In this document: piece by piece, positions 1-6,365 of the stretch | Layout of the letters: every line of letters begins with the position of its first letter | Numbering within the stretch: position 1 is the first letter of the stretch | Assembly (NCBI GenBank): GCA_030426705.1 | Contig: JAUHXW010000160.1 | Location: 1 to 6,846 of the forward strand | Direction: 5' to 3' | Source of the DNA: Gammaproteobacteria bacterium | Lineage (GTDB): Bacteria > Pseudomonadota > Gammaproteobacteria > Xanthomonadales > Marinicellaceae | Length of the DNA stretch: 6,846 nucleotides | The notes under the pieces: generated by a model | Database searches by the model: none | Seen by the model: only the letters and a program-made list of their open reading frames with translations | What the model was told of the DNA's origin: nothing | Position numbers and translations under genes: made by a program

Positions 1-1103
1 ACCATTAAATGTGTTCTTGCGCCTGGTGTGGTATTGCCCAATCCCCCTGCAAAAACCAAAGGGTCATTTTCAAAACTGATTCTTTTCGCATCTGTATTGG
101 GGTGGTGAATGGCAACTGCGCTGTTAGGAGCTATATCTGATCTATCCCAACCTGAAAATTCGACGCCATAATTGGGGCTTGGTGCTTGATTAAGCTCAAC
201 CAATGCAAAATCGCTGGCAGGGTTAGATGCCAGATAAGTCGCTCCAGATTGTCGATCGTTAAAGCCACTTCTTGAAATTACTATTCCACTTTGAGAAGAG
301 CCGGGTGCGCGACAGGTTTGAGATTGATAATTCCAGAGAAAAAAGAATGAAGCTGCATGGTTTTGATTGGCACTGGTGTTGCCAGAAGTAAACCCACAAT
401 GGTTGGCTGTAGAAAAAATCGGCTTACCATCCTGTGCAGTATTATTGAGTAATTGTCCTGTACACTGGTATTGCCCTCCATACCCATATACGGCAACTGA
501 ATTGATTTCTGCCTCCCAATCATCTCCTTCTGGGCAGGCTACGTCCACATTACAGCTACCACTCTTTAACATATAAGAAGGTTCTTCCCAAAACTTATGA
601 AATCCGCGGGTGATTTTATTCACATTGAATGACAGGTATTGTTTTTCCTTATCACTGACCGTAATTTTGATGTTCATGTGGTCTGCTGGTACGTCCCCAA
701 CCCAGAAAAAACCGTGGTTTTTGTTGTAGGTGTCGTTATAGGGTCCGCGATTGATGCTTTGGTCATCGGTGGAAACCCATAGTTCTGCAGAATGAGGTAA
801 AAAGAAATCAGTAAACCCCACATTTAAACTGGTGGCATTTTTTGACTCTAAACGCAGGTGATATTCCCAGCTGCGATCAAATTTTTGAATCCATTGGCCG
901 GCTTGGCTCTCTTTGCCTTTGAGGTGATAAATGTCGTCTATTTCAGTGGCTGCGGCATATTTCAGAGGCACATCTTTTGAGGCCATGGCTTTGTTTTTTT
1001 CTGCTGCAATATCAACTGCAGGCAAAACATATGTGCCTTTGAGATTTTCAGCAAAACTCAAATTTAAACTGGTCAATGCGATGAGCAAAATTATTTTTTT
1101 CAT
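1..1103 (-). CDS. Secreted serine protease, lysyl endopeptidase (Achromobacter protease I) type; C-terminus beyond window
   Basis: Seen: from the ATG at 1103 the minus strand is open to the left edge, giving 367 codons with no stop, so the gene is cut by the window. Residues 1-18 form a signal peptide (MKK, hydrophobic core, S-F-A before E19). Residues about 19-180 would be a propeptide. From about residue 181 the protein aligns by eye with mature Achromobacter protease I: SGSCNVDVACPEGDDW, then CTGQLLNNTA, STANHCG and AIHHPN. Cysteines 184, 190, 214, 236 and 264 have spacings of 6, 24, 22 and 28, against 6, 24, 22 and 22 in that enzyme. The catalytic His is H235 and the Asp is D298 (ASDFALVEL). 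The nucleophilic Ser and the residues that set lysine specificity lie in the missing part, so Lys specificity is inferred only from family. The start has a good ribosome site, AGGTGA at 1108-1113, overlapping the stop of the SPOR gene 8 bases upstream. Likely an exported degradative protease of the S1 fold. Confidence 0.88.
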   Translation of the reverse strand, partial: MKKIILLIALTSLNLSFAENLKGTYVLPAVDIAAEKNKAMASKDVPLKYAAATEIDDIYHLKGKESQAGQWIQKFDRSWEYHLRLESKNATSLNVGFTDFFLPHSAELWVSTDDQSINRGPYNDTYNKNHGFFWVGDVPADHMNIKITVSDKEKQYLSFNVNKITRGFHKFWEEPSYMLKSGSCNVDVACPEGDDWEAEINSVAVYGYGGQYQCTGQLLNNTAQDGKPIFSTANHCGFTSGNTSANQNHAASFFFLWNYQSQTCRAPGSSQSGIVISRSGFNDRQSGATYLASNPASDFALVELNQAPSPNYGVEFSGWDRSDIAPNSAVAIHHPNTDAKRISFENDPLVFAGGLGNTTPGARTHLM

Positions 1104-1111
1104 GTTTTCAC

Positions 1112-1690
1112 CTATGATTTGGTTTCTTTCAGAACAAGGGCTTTGTGGCCGTTTTGTTCTAATTGTCTTTTTTGTTTGTCGGCTTCGCGGCTGGAGTCAA
1201 AAGGTCCTACGCGAACGCGGTGCCATTCGGTGCCATTCACGTCAATAGACTGGATGTACGCAATTTGTCCTGAGAAAGCGATGCGTGCTTTCAGTTCTTC
1301 GGCATCTTGCTGGTTTTTGAATGAGGCAATTTGCAGGATGTATGAATATTCCTTACTGTCGCGCGCGGCTTGCTGTTCCAGTTCCTCCTTGGGGATCACC
1401 ACTTCCATTTCTGGTAAAACTGAGTAAAAGTCGTAGTCTGGTTTTTTGGAAACGTTTTGACTGACGTCTTCCACGGGAGGTGTGGCTTCCTTGGCAATGC
1501 CGGGTACCGGTTGTTGGGTATTTTGGATGGGTTCAGGCACCCAGCCTTTGAGGTAAATAAACAGGCCAATCAACAAGCCGGAAAGCATGCCAAACACCAA
1601 AATTATCCAGCCTGGAATCGGTCTTTTGTGACCAGCTGTTCGGGTGGTTTTTTTCTTGGAGGTTTTGCGCACGGTTTTTTTCTTGGTCAT
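1112..1690 (-). CDS. FtsN-like SPOR-domain inner-membrane protein
   Basis: Seen: 192 residues. The N-terminus is very basic (about 14 Lys/Arg in the first 23 residues), followed by one membrane segment at about 27-48, a Pro/Gln-rich linker (about 50-85), a DFYSVLPEMEVVIP stretch (87-100), and a C-terminal SPOR domain at about 115-188 (YSYILQIASF, then WHRVRVGPF). This gives an N-in, C-out topology with the SPOR domain in the periplasm. Family knowledge: SPOR domains bind denuded glycan strands of septal peptidoglycan, and the same layout is found in the division protein FtsN; related genes sit directly after argS in other gammaproteobacteria. The start overlaps the argS stop as ATGA (1687-1690), so translational coupling is likely; the only Shine-Dalgarno-like stretch (GAGGA) is about 12 bases upstream. 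The protease follows after 8 bases. A role in cell division is inferred; it could instead be a SPOR protein that is not the true FtsN. Confidence 0.88.
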   Translation of the reverse strand: MTKKKTVRKTSKKKTTRTAGHKRPIPGWIILVFGMLSGLLIGLFIYLKGWVPEPIQNTQQPVPGIAKEATPPVEDVSQNVSKKPDYDFYSVLPEMEVVIPKEELEQQAARDSKEYSYILQIASFKNQQDAEELKARIAFSGQIAYIQSIDVNGTEWHRVRVGPFDSSREADKQKRQLEQNGHKALVLKETKS

Positions 1691-3468
1691 GTTTCTTTTC
1701 TGTCCTCAGGCCGCATTTCTTCGGGCGCCGATGAGCCCAATAATCTCAAGCCATCCGCCAACACGTAGCGCGTGGCCAAACATAAGTTTAACCGGGCGTT
1801 GCGTAAGTTTTCGTTATCTACTTGCACTTGATGAGCGTTGTAATAACTGTGGAATAACTGCGCCAACTCACGCAGGTAATTGGCAACCGTGTGTACGGCA
1901 TAACTGGTGGCCGCTTTTTCAATCACTTCAGGGTATTGCGACAAGGCTTTGATCAAATCCAGTTCCTGTTCCTCGACCAGTAACTCGACCGCCACATGAC
2001 CAATTTCGACATTGTGCATCATGTTTTGTTCAGTGAGCTTGCGCATGATGCTGCAAATACGGGCATGGGCGTATTGGATGTAGTAAACCGGGTTGTCATT
2101 AGACTGCGATTTGGCCAGGTCCATATCGAAATCCAAATGCTGCTCGTGTGAGCGCATCACATAGAAAAAACGTGAGGCATCACAGCCCACTTCAGAAACT
2201 AACTCTTTCAATGTAACAAACTGACCACCTCTAGTTGTCATAGGAACTTTTTTGCCACTTTTAAACAGGTGGGCAAATTGAATTAATAATATGTCAATCT
2301 TGTCGGCATCAAAGCCCATCGCCTTGGTGGCGGCTTTCAATCGTGGAATATAACCGTGATGATCGGCACCAAACACGTAAATGGACTTCTCAAAACCCCG
2401 TTCAAACTTGTTGAGTAAATAGGCCACATCAGAAGCAAAATAGGTTTTCAAACCATTTTCACGCATCACCACTCGGTCTTTTTCGTCACCGAAGTGGGTG
2501 GCATTAAACCACAAGGCGCCTTCTTTTTTGTACAGATGTTCAGATTCCGCCAATTTGGCCATCGCTCTTTCGATGGTATCACCTTTGTGCAATGATTTTT
2601 CAGAAAACCATTCATCGTAATGCACATTGAAATCTTCCAAATCATTTTCAATGCCCGATAAAATACTGTCGAGAGCTTTTTTAAAAATCTTTTGATAGCC
2701 TTTACCGAGAATGTCCTTGGCATTCACAATCAAGTCATCAATGTGTTGTTCTTTGCTGCCACCAGCGGGTTCATCAGGACTGACCTGGGCAAATACCTCG
2801 CTTTGAGCATGGCGTAAGTCATCACCATATTTTGAACGAACGCAACGGGCTATATCGACAATGTAGTCGCCTTTGTACCCATTGGTCGGGAAGGTAATCG
2901 GTTCACCACAAAGTTCCAGATAGCGCAACCACACCGATGTGGCGAGGATGTCCATTTGCCGTCCGTGGTCGTTGACATAATATTCGGCATGTACATCGTA
3001 GCCGACTTTTTTCAGGATATTGGTCAAGCTGGAACCAAAGGCGGCACCACGGCCATGACCCACATGCAATGGCCCTGTTGGATTGGCGGAAACAAATTCA
3101 ACAGTGATTTTTTGATCTTCGCCCAATTTACTGCTGCCAAAATCCTCTTTCAGTTTAAGGATGCGTTTAATCACCTGCAAACGGCAGGCATTGGTCAGGT
3201 AAAAATTAATGAATCCGGGACCAGCGATTTCAACCCGGCTCACATGACTCGAACTGGCCAGTTCGGAAATGATTTTTTCCGCGATGGCGCGTGGGTTTGA
3301 TTTCAATGGTTTGGCCAGTGTTAAAGCCACATTGGAAGCGTAATCCCCATGTTTTTTGTCACGCGTTCTTTCTATGTTAATTGTGGGTATGTTTTCCAGA
3401 TCAAATTCGCCCTTGGCCTGCAAATGTTCGAGGGCATTTTCAATCAATTCCTGAATGTGTCCAATCAT
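1687..3468 (-). CDS. argS: Arginyl-tRNA synthetase
   Basis: Charges tRNA-Arg with arginine in the cytoplasm; class Ia aminoacyl-tRNA synthetase. Seen: 593 residues, slightly longer than the E. coli enzyme (577 as I recall). Order of parts: N-terminal Add-1 domain (about 1-115, with KKHGDYASNVAL at 38-49), catalytic fold with the HIGH-type signature HVGH at 135-138 inside ANPTGPLHVGHGRG, KMSKS-loop region KKVPMTTRGGQFVTL (406-420), then the highly conserved DFDMDLAKSQSNDNPVYYIQYAHAR (446-470) leading into the DALR anticodon-binding domain. Lack of a canonical KMSK is normal for many bacterial ArgRS. The usual C-terminal end, S-A-P-E-x-M, is followed here by eight extra residues (RPEDRKET), because the reading frame runs on to overlap the SPOR gene. 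The start is fixed by an in-frame TAG immediately before the ATG, with GGA 7 bases upstream. First gene of a probable argS-SPOR-protease transcript, divergent from feoAB. Confidence 0.97.
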   Translation of the reverse strand: MIGHIQELIENALEHLQAKGEFDLENIPTINIERTRDKKHGDYASNVALTLAKPLKSNPRAIAEKIISELASSSHVSRVEIAGPGFINFYLTNACRLQVIKRILKLKEDFGSSKLGEDQKITVEFVSANPTGPLHVGHGRGAAFGSSLTNILKKVGYDVHAEYYVNDHGRQMDILATSVWLRYLELCGEPITFPTNGYKGDYIVDIARCVRSKYGDDLRHAQSEVFAQVSPDEPAGGSKEQHIDDLIVNAKDILGKGYQKIFKKALDSILSGIENDLEDFNVHYDEWFSEKSLHKGDTIERAMAKLAESEHLYKKEGALWFNATHFGDEKDRVVMRENGLKTYFASDVAYLLNKFERGFEKSIYVFGADHHGYIPRLKAATKAMGFDADKIDILLIQFAHLFKSGKKVPMTTRGGQFVTLKELVSEVGCDASRFFYVMRSHEQHLDFDMDLAKSQSNDNPVYYIQYAHARICSIMRKLTEQNMMHNVEIGHVAVELLVEEQELDLIKALSQYPEVIEKAATSYAVHTVANYLRELAQLFHSYYNAHQVQVDNENLRNARLNLCLATRYVLADGLRLLGSSAPEEMRPEDRKET

Positions 3469-3485
3469 CTATGAATCCGGTTGTT

Positions 3486-3538
3486 GTTATATAGCTAGCG
3501 CCGTTGGTCAAAAATCATTGTTTTGGGCGCTATGTCAA
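3486..3538 (-). promoter_or_regulatory. Candidate promoter elements for argS
   Basis: Reading toward argS, the minus strand has a perfect -35-like TTGACA (3533-3538), but only a poor -10 (ATTTTT) at 17 bases. It also has TTGACC (3506-3511) with TATATA at 3488-3493, where the spacer of 12 is too short. The TATATAAC stretch at 3486-3493 is the best -10-like element and would give a very short leader. No pairing is ideal, so this marks the likely area rather than a firm promoter. An inverted repeat (3496-3532) lies within it. Confidence 0.25.
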
Positions 3539-3646
3539 ATTTCGTCTTGCTTGATAAAAGCTTTGTCCAGGCAGTAGCAAGACGACTGTGTAAACAGGCA
3601 ATTTTAACAAAATGAACTCCTTTAAACCAATAAATAGTGTTTAAAG
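3496..3646. repeat. Cluster of three perfect inverted repeats in the argS-feoA intergenic region
   Basis: Three separate inverted repeats follow one another: TAGCGCC (3496-3502) with GGCGCTA (3526-3532), which also encloses CAAAA/TTTTG (3509-3513 with 3521-3525); CGTCTTGC (3543-3550) with GCAAGACG (3577-3584), loop 26; and CTTTAAAC (3620-3627) with GTTTAAAG (3639-3646), loop 11. A weaker pair, ACAGGC (3594-3599) with GCCTGT (3664-3669), would enclose the third. They lie upstream of a plus-strand terminator. They may fold an RNA on either strand or serve as protein binding sites; function unknown. Confidence 0.5.
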
Positions 3647-3675
3647 ATAAAAGCGCAAGATAAGCCTGTCTATTT

Positions 3676-3710
3676 CAGTGTTTGACTTCGGTCAAACTTA
3701 CTGTTTTTTT
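3676..3710 (+). terminator. Intrinsic terminator upstream of feoA promoter
   Basis: GTTTGAC (3680-3686), TTCG loop (3687-3690) and GTCAAAC (3691-3697) form a perfect 7-bp stem with a stable UUCG tetraloop. CAGT (3676-3679) pairs with ACTG (3700-3703) across a two-base TT bulge (3698-3699), and seven T follow at once (3704-3710). The T tract makes it a plus-strand terminator. No plus-strand gene precedes it in the window, so it either ends an unannotated RNA starting between about 3480 and 3650 or insulates feoAB from readthrough. The promoter proposed for feoA lies after it, so it is not in the feo leader. Confidence 0.55.
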
Positions 3711-3722
3711 CAATCAAAAGAC

Positions 3723-3751
3723 TTGATTATTTACCAAGTATGACCAATAAT
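3723..3751 (+). promoter_or_regulatory. Candidate sigma70 promoter of feoAB
   Basis: TTGATT (-35, 3723-3728) and AATAAT (-10, 3746-3751) are separated by exactly 17 bases. They match the consensus hexamers at 4 of 6 and 5 of 6 positions. Transcription would start near 3758, leaving a leader of about 26 bases before the feoA ATG. The -10 box is contained in the proposed Fur box. Confidence 0.5.
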
Positions 3752-3764
3752 GAGAACTATTATT
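3746..3764 (+). promoter_or_regulatory. Putative Fur box at the feoA promoter
   Basis: The 19 bases AATAATGAGAACTATTATT match the Fur consensus GATAATGATAATCATTATC at 14 of 19 positions, counted by eye. The site covers the -10 hexamer and the likely start of transcription, where Fe(II)-Fur binding would block RNA polymerase. The context, directly before ferrous iron transport genes, makes iron repression the natural reading. Confidence 0.65.
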
Positions 3765-3783
3765 ATTTAGATTAAGATTAATC

Positions 3784-4044
3784 ATGTCTGCAAAGCCCGA
3801 ATCATCCATGCAAATTCCACAGGCAGTCCAATTATCCAAGGCCAAAGCGGGTCGTACTTATCAAATTTGTAAGAATGTTTGTTCAGAGTCAATGAGTCAA
3901 AAACTGACTTTGATGGGTTTGGGTATTGGCATGATGATTGAACTGACGGCTTTGTATAAACACGGTGCTGTGGTCAAAACCCCATTTGGCAACATCGCTG
4001 TCGGACCTGATTTAATCAATTCCATTTCTGTTTCACTGATTTAA
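3784..4044 (+). CDS. feoA: Ferrous iron transport protein A (FeoA)
   Basis: Small cytosolic SH3-like partner of FeoB, needed for full Fe(II) uptake in systems studied. Seen: 86 residues, near the usual size of about 75-90, with an N-terminal extension (about 1-15) before the domain. The FeoA pattern is clear: QLSKAKAGRTYQI (about 16-28), then the conserved L-x-x-M-G-L-G-I-G motif (41-51), and the closing strands with GNIAVGPDLINSISVSL (68-85). The ATG at 3784 has a weak ribosome site (AAGA, 6 bases upstream); the next Met at codon 9 has none, so the first is preferred. It is the first gene of a two-gene operon, with feoB starting 12 or 21 bases after its stop. Expression is probably repressed by Fur with iron, through the site at 3746-3764. 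Confidence 0.93.
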   Translation: MSAKPESSMQIPQAVQLSKAKAGRTYQICKNVCSESMSQKLTLMGLGIGMMIELTALYKHGAVVKTPFGNIAVGPDLINSISVSLI

Positions 4045-4065
4045 GCTGAATACATTGTGACTCAC

Positions 4066-6261
4066 ATGGCCAAAGTCGCCCTGATTGGCAACCCCAACTG
4101 TGGCAAGACCACCTTGTTTAACGCGCTTGCCGGGCAAAACAAAAAAACTGGGAATTGGGCAGGTGTCACGGTCAGTGAATCCAAGGCCAAGCTGATTCGC
4201 AACAACACCCAGTTCACCCTGATAGATTTACCCGGCATTTATGGTTTGTCTTTGGCTGAATTGTCGCAAGACGAATTGGTGGTCAAACAAGCCATTGACC
4301 AGGGTGATATTGATGTCTATGTGAATGTCATCAATGCCAATAATCTGGAACGCTGTCTGTTTCTCACCACTGAAGTGCTGGATCTGGATGTGCCGACGGT
4401 GTTGGTTTTGAACATGGATGATGAGCGCGCGGCCAGCGGTAAAATCATTGACACAGATAAATTGTCGCAACTTACCGGTTGTCCAGTGATTACCACCACT
4501 GCGGTGAACCAGCAAGGTGTGGCGGCTTTGTTTGATTGCATTGCACAACTGATCAATCACGATACGCAACAAGCGCACCAACACACAGCGCTGCCGGAAG
4601 ACATTGAATTGCCGGAAGCAGCATCAAGGGCCGAAGCACTCAAAGCGTATGTAAAAACTTCAGATGCCGTCATCGAAGAAAGTAAACGTATTTTTGATGC
4701 CCGTTTTCAACAAGCCATGGACATGGCCAACAGTGTGAGCAAGCAAGCGGAAAAGCAAAAATCTAAAAACTCCAAAGGCGAATTCAGTCGCATTGATCAT
4801 TGGCTGACCCGACCTTTGACCGGAACTTTGGCCTTTATGTTGGCGATGTATCTGATGTTTTTCTTTGCCACCAATGTGGCGGCGGTTTTTGTCGACTTTT
4901 TCGATATTGCCACGGGTGCTTTGCTGATTGATGGTTTGGGGCAATTGATAACGGCCATTGGTCTGCCTAATTGGGTGAAAGTCATCCTGGCTGACGGCAT
5001 GGGCGCAGGTATTCAAACGGTCGCCACCTTTATTCCGGTGATTGGCTTCTTGTTCCTGTTTTTGACTTTGCTGGAAGAGTCGGGCTATATGGTCAGAGCC
5101 GCATTTGTGATGAACAACTGGCTGCAAAAGATTGGTTTGTCTGGTAAGGCTTTCGTCCCGCTGATTGTCAGTTTTGGCTGTAATGTACCAGCGGTGATGG
5201 CGACGCGCCAATTGGCCAAGAAGGATGAACGCATCATCACTACTTTGATGGCGCCATTCATGTCCTGTGGTGCCAGATTGTCGGTTTATGCCCTGTTTGT
5301 GGCGGCATTTTTTACTGAACATGCGGCGTTGATTGTGTTGTCCCTGTATTTGACCGGAATTCTGGTGGCAGTGGGCACCGGCTTATTGATGCGCAAAACC
5401 ATTTTGCCAGGAAAACCGGATCCATTTTTGATTGAGTTGCCACAATGGCGATTCCCTGGTGTGGCTTATATATTGAAATCCACTTGGTACAAACTGCGTG
5501 GTTTCATCGTCGATGCTGGTAAAATCATTGTAGTCATTGTGATTATTTTGCAAATGATTTCCTCTGTAGGCAGAGACTTTTCCTGGGGCAATACTGATGT
5601 TGACGAATCTTTATTGGCAGCCGGTTCTCAAATCGCTACACCGGTGTTTGCACCCATGGGTATAGATGAAGACAATTGGCCTGCTGTGGTAGGCTTGTTC
5701 ACTGGCTTATTGGCCAAAGAGGTCATGGTGGGTTCCTTGGATGCCATTTACTCCAAATCGGTTGAAGAAAACGATGCCACCATCATGGAGCAGTTACAAG
5801 AAGCCTTGCAAACCATACCCGATAATACGGCGGGTTTGGTAGATGCCTTGGTGGATCCATTGGGCTTGTCGTTAACGGCCATTGATGAAACAGAAACCAT
5901 GGCAGAAAACCAGGGCGTTTCCAGTCAGTTATTTGGTATTTTGCAGGAAAAATTCACCAGCACCTGGGCAGCATATGCCTATTTGTTGTTTGTGTTGTTG
6001 TACTTTCCCTGTGTGACTGTGATAGCCACCATTGCCAAAGAATCAGGTAAAAAGTGGGCGATATTTTCCGCCTTGTATTCAACCGGGATTGCCTATTTAA
6101 TTGCCAGTTGTTTTTATCAAATCGTGATGTTTGGTAGCCAGCCGTTATTTGCCAGTATTTGGCTGGCTTTGTGTGCTGCTGCTTTGCTCAGTTTTTATCT
6201 GGTGCTCAAACAGCATGCGAATAAACCCTCCAATAAGACCATACCTTTGAATATTCAGTAA
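4066..6261 (+). CDS. feoB: Ferrous iron transporter FeoB (GTPase-gated permease)
   Basis: Inner-membrane Fe(II) importer with a cytosolic N-terminal G domain. Seen, numbered from the ATG at 4066 (731 residues): G1 GNPNCGKT (8-15), G2 T35 in WAGVT, G3 DLPG (54-57), G4 NMDD (116-119), G5 region around TTAVN (144-148); helical GDI-like segment (about 165-240); then the membrane domain from about 252. Gate 1 holds EESGYMVRAAFVMN (337-350), SFGCNVPAVMATRQ (369-382) with the conserved Cys, and FMSCGARLSVYAL (398-410). Gate 2 holds GLLAKEVMVGSL (547-558) and YFPCVTVIATIAKE (646-659). It is a little shorter than the E. coli protein (773 as I recall). Start: a GTG at 4057 would add three residues; neither start has a Shine-Dalgarno site, so I prefer the ATG, also because few residues normally precede the G1 strand. 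No feoC follows. Second gene of the feoAB operon. Confidence 0.96.
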   Translation: MAKVALIGNPNCGKTTLFNALAGQNKKTGNWAGVTVSESKAKLIRNNTQFTLIDLPGIYGLSLAELSQDELVVKQAIDQGDIDVYVNVINANNLERCLFLTTEVLDLDVPTVLVLNMDDERAASGKIIDTDKLSQLTGCPVITTTAVNQQGVAALFDCIAQLINHDTQQAHQHTALPEDIELPEAASRAEALKAYVKTSDAVIEESKRIFDARFQQAMDMANSVSKQAEKQKSKNSKGEFSRIDHWLTRPLTGTLAFMLAMYLMFFFATNVAAVFVDFFDIATGALLIDGLGQLITAIGLPNWVKVILADGMGAGIQTVATFIPVIGFLFLFLTLLEESGYMVRAAFVMNNWLQKIGLSGKAFVPLIVSFGCNVPAVMATRQLAKKDERIITTLMAPFMSCGARLSVYALFVAAFFTEHAALIVLSLYLTGILVAVGTGLLMRKTILPGKPDPFLIELPQWRFPGVAYILKSTWYKLRGFIVDAGKIIVVIVIILQMISSVGRDFSWGNTDVDESLLAAGSQIATPVFAPMGIDEDNWPAVVGLFTGLLAKEVMVGSLDAIYSKSVEENDATIMEQLQEALQTIPDNTAGLVDALVDPLGLSLTAIDETETMAENQGVSSQLFGILQEKFTSTWAAYAYLLFVLLYFPCVTVIATIAKESGKKWAIFSALYSTGIAYLIASCFYQIVMFGSQPLFASIWLALCAAALLSFYLVLKQHANKPSNKTIPLNIQ

Positions 6262-6266
6262 GCAAT

Positions 6267-6289
6267 GGAGAGCTGCTCAGCAGCTCTCC
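6267..6289 (+). terminator. Perfect 10-bp hairpin after feoB, possible terminator without a T tract
   Basis: GGAGAGCTGC (6267-6276) and GCAGCTCTCC (6280-6289) are exact inverted repeats around TCA, starting 5 bases after the feoB stop. A stem this strong at this place suggests the 3' end of the feoAB transcript. Neither side has a T run (TAAGAAAACG follows), so it may protect the RNA 3' end or act with another factor instead of being a classical intrinsic terminator. Confidence 0.45.
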
Positions 6290-6300
6290 TAAGAAAACGT

Positions 6301-6357
6301 TTAGCTGTTGTTGCCGGCGAGCCGCCGGTGGTCCCTTTAAGTGATTAGCTGTTGTTG
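6301..6357. repeat. 13-bp direct repeat flanking a GC-rich hairpin
   Basis: TTAGCTGTTGTTG occurs exactly at 6301-6313 and 6345-6357, 44 bases apart. The first copy abuts a GC-rich inverted repeat, CCGGCG (6314-6319) and CGCCGG (6323-6328) with loop AGC, which stands out from the AT-rich surroundings. Function is unknown; it may be part of the same repeat-rich mosaic as the array that follows. Confidence 0.6.
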
Positions 6358-6365
6358 TTTTGGAG

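Noticed and set aside
1112..1768. Several plus-strand open frames antisense to the SPOR gene and the argS end
   Set aside because: They have no recognisable domain or ribosome site and lie opposite well-supported genes.
2466..2723. Minus-strand 85-codon frame inside argS
   Set aside because: Out of frame with argS on the same strand, inside its conserved catalytic region, with no independent support.
3712..3728. Possible FNR site at the feoA promoter
   Set aside because: The repeat is ATCAA, five bases, TTGAT. An FNR box needs TTGAT, four bases, ATCAA, so the half-sites are in the wrong order. It is only a small inverted repeat covering the -35 box.
4660..5322. Minus-strand open frame of 220 codons within feoB
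   Set aside because: It is antisense to strongly conserved FeoB motifs, has an odd Gln/His/Arg-rich composition and no ribosome site; a shadow of feoB.
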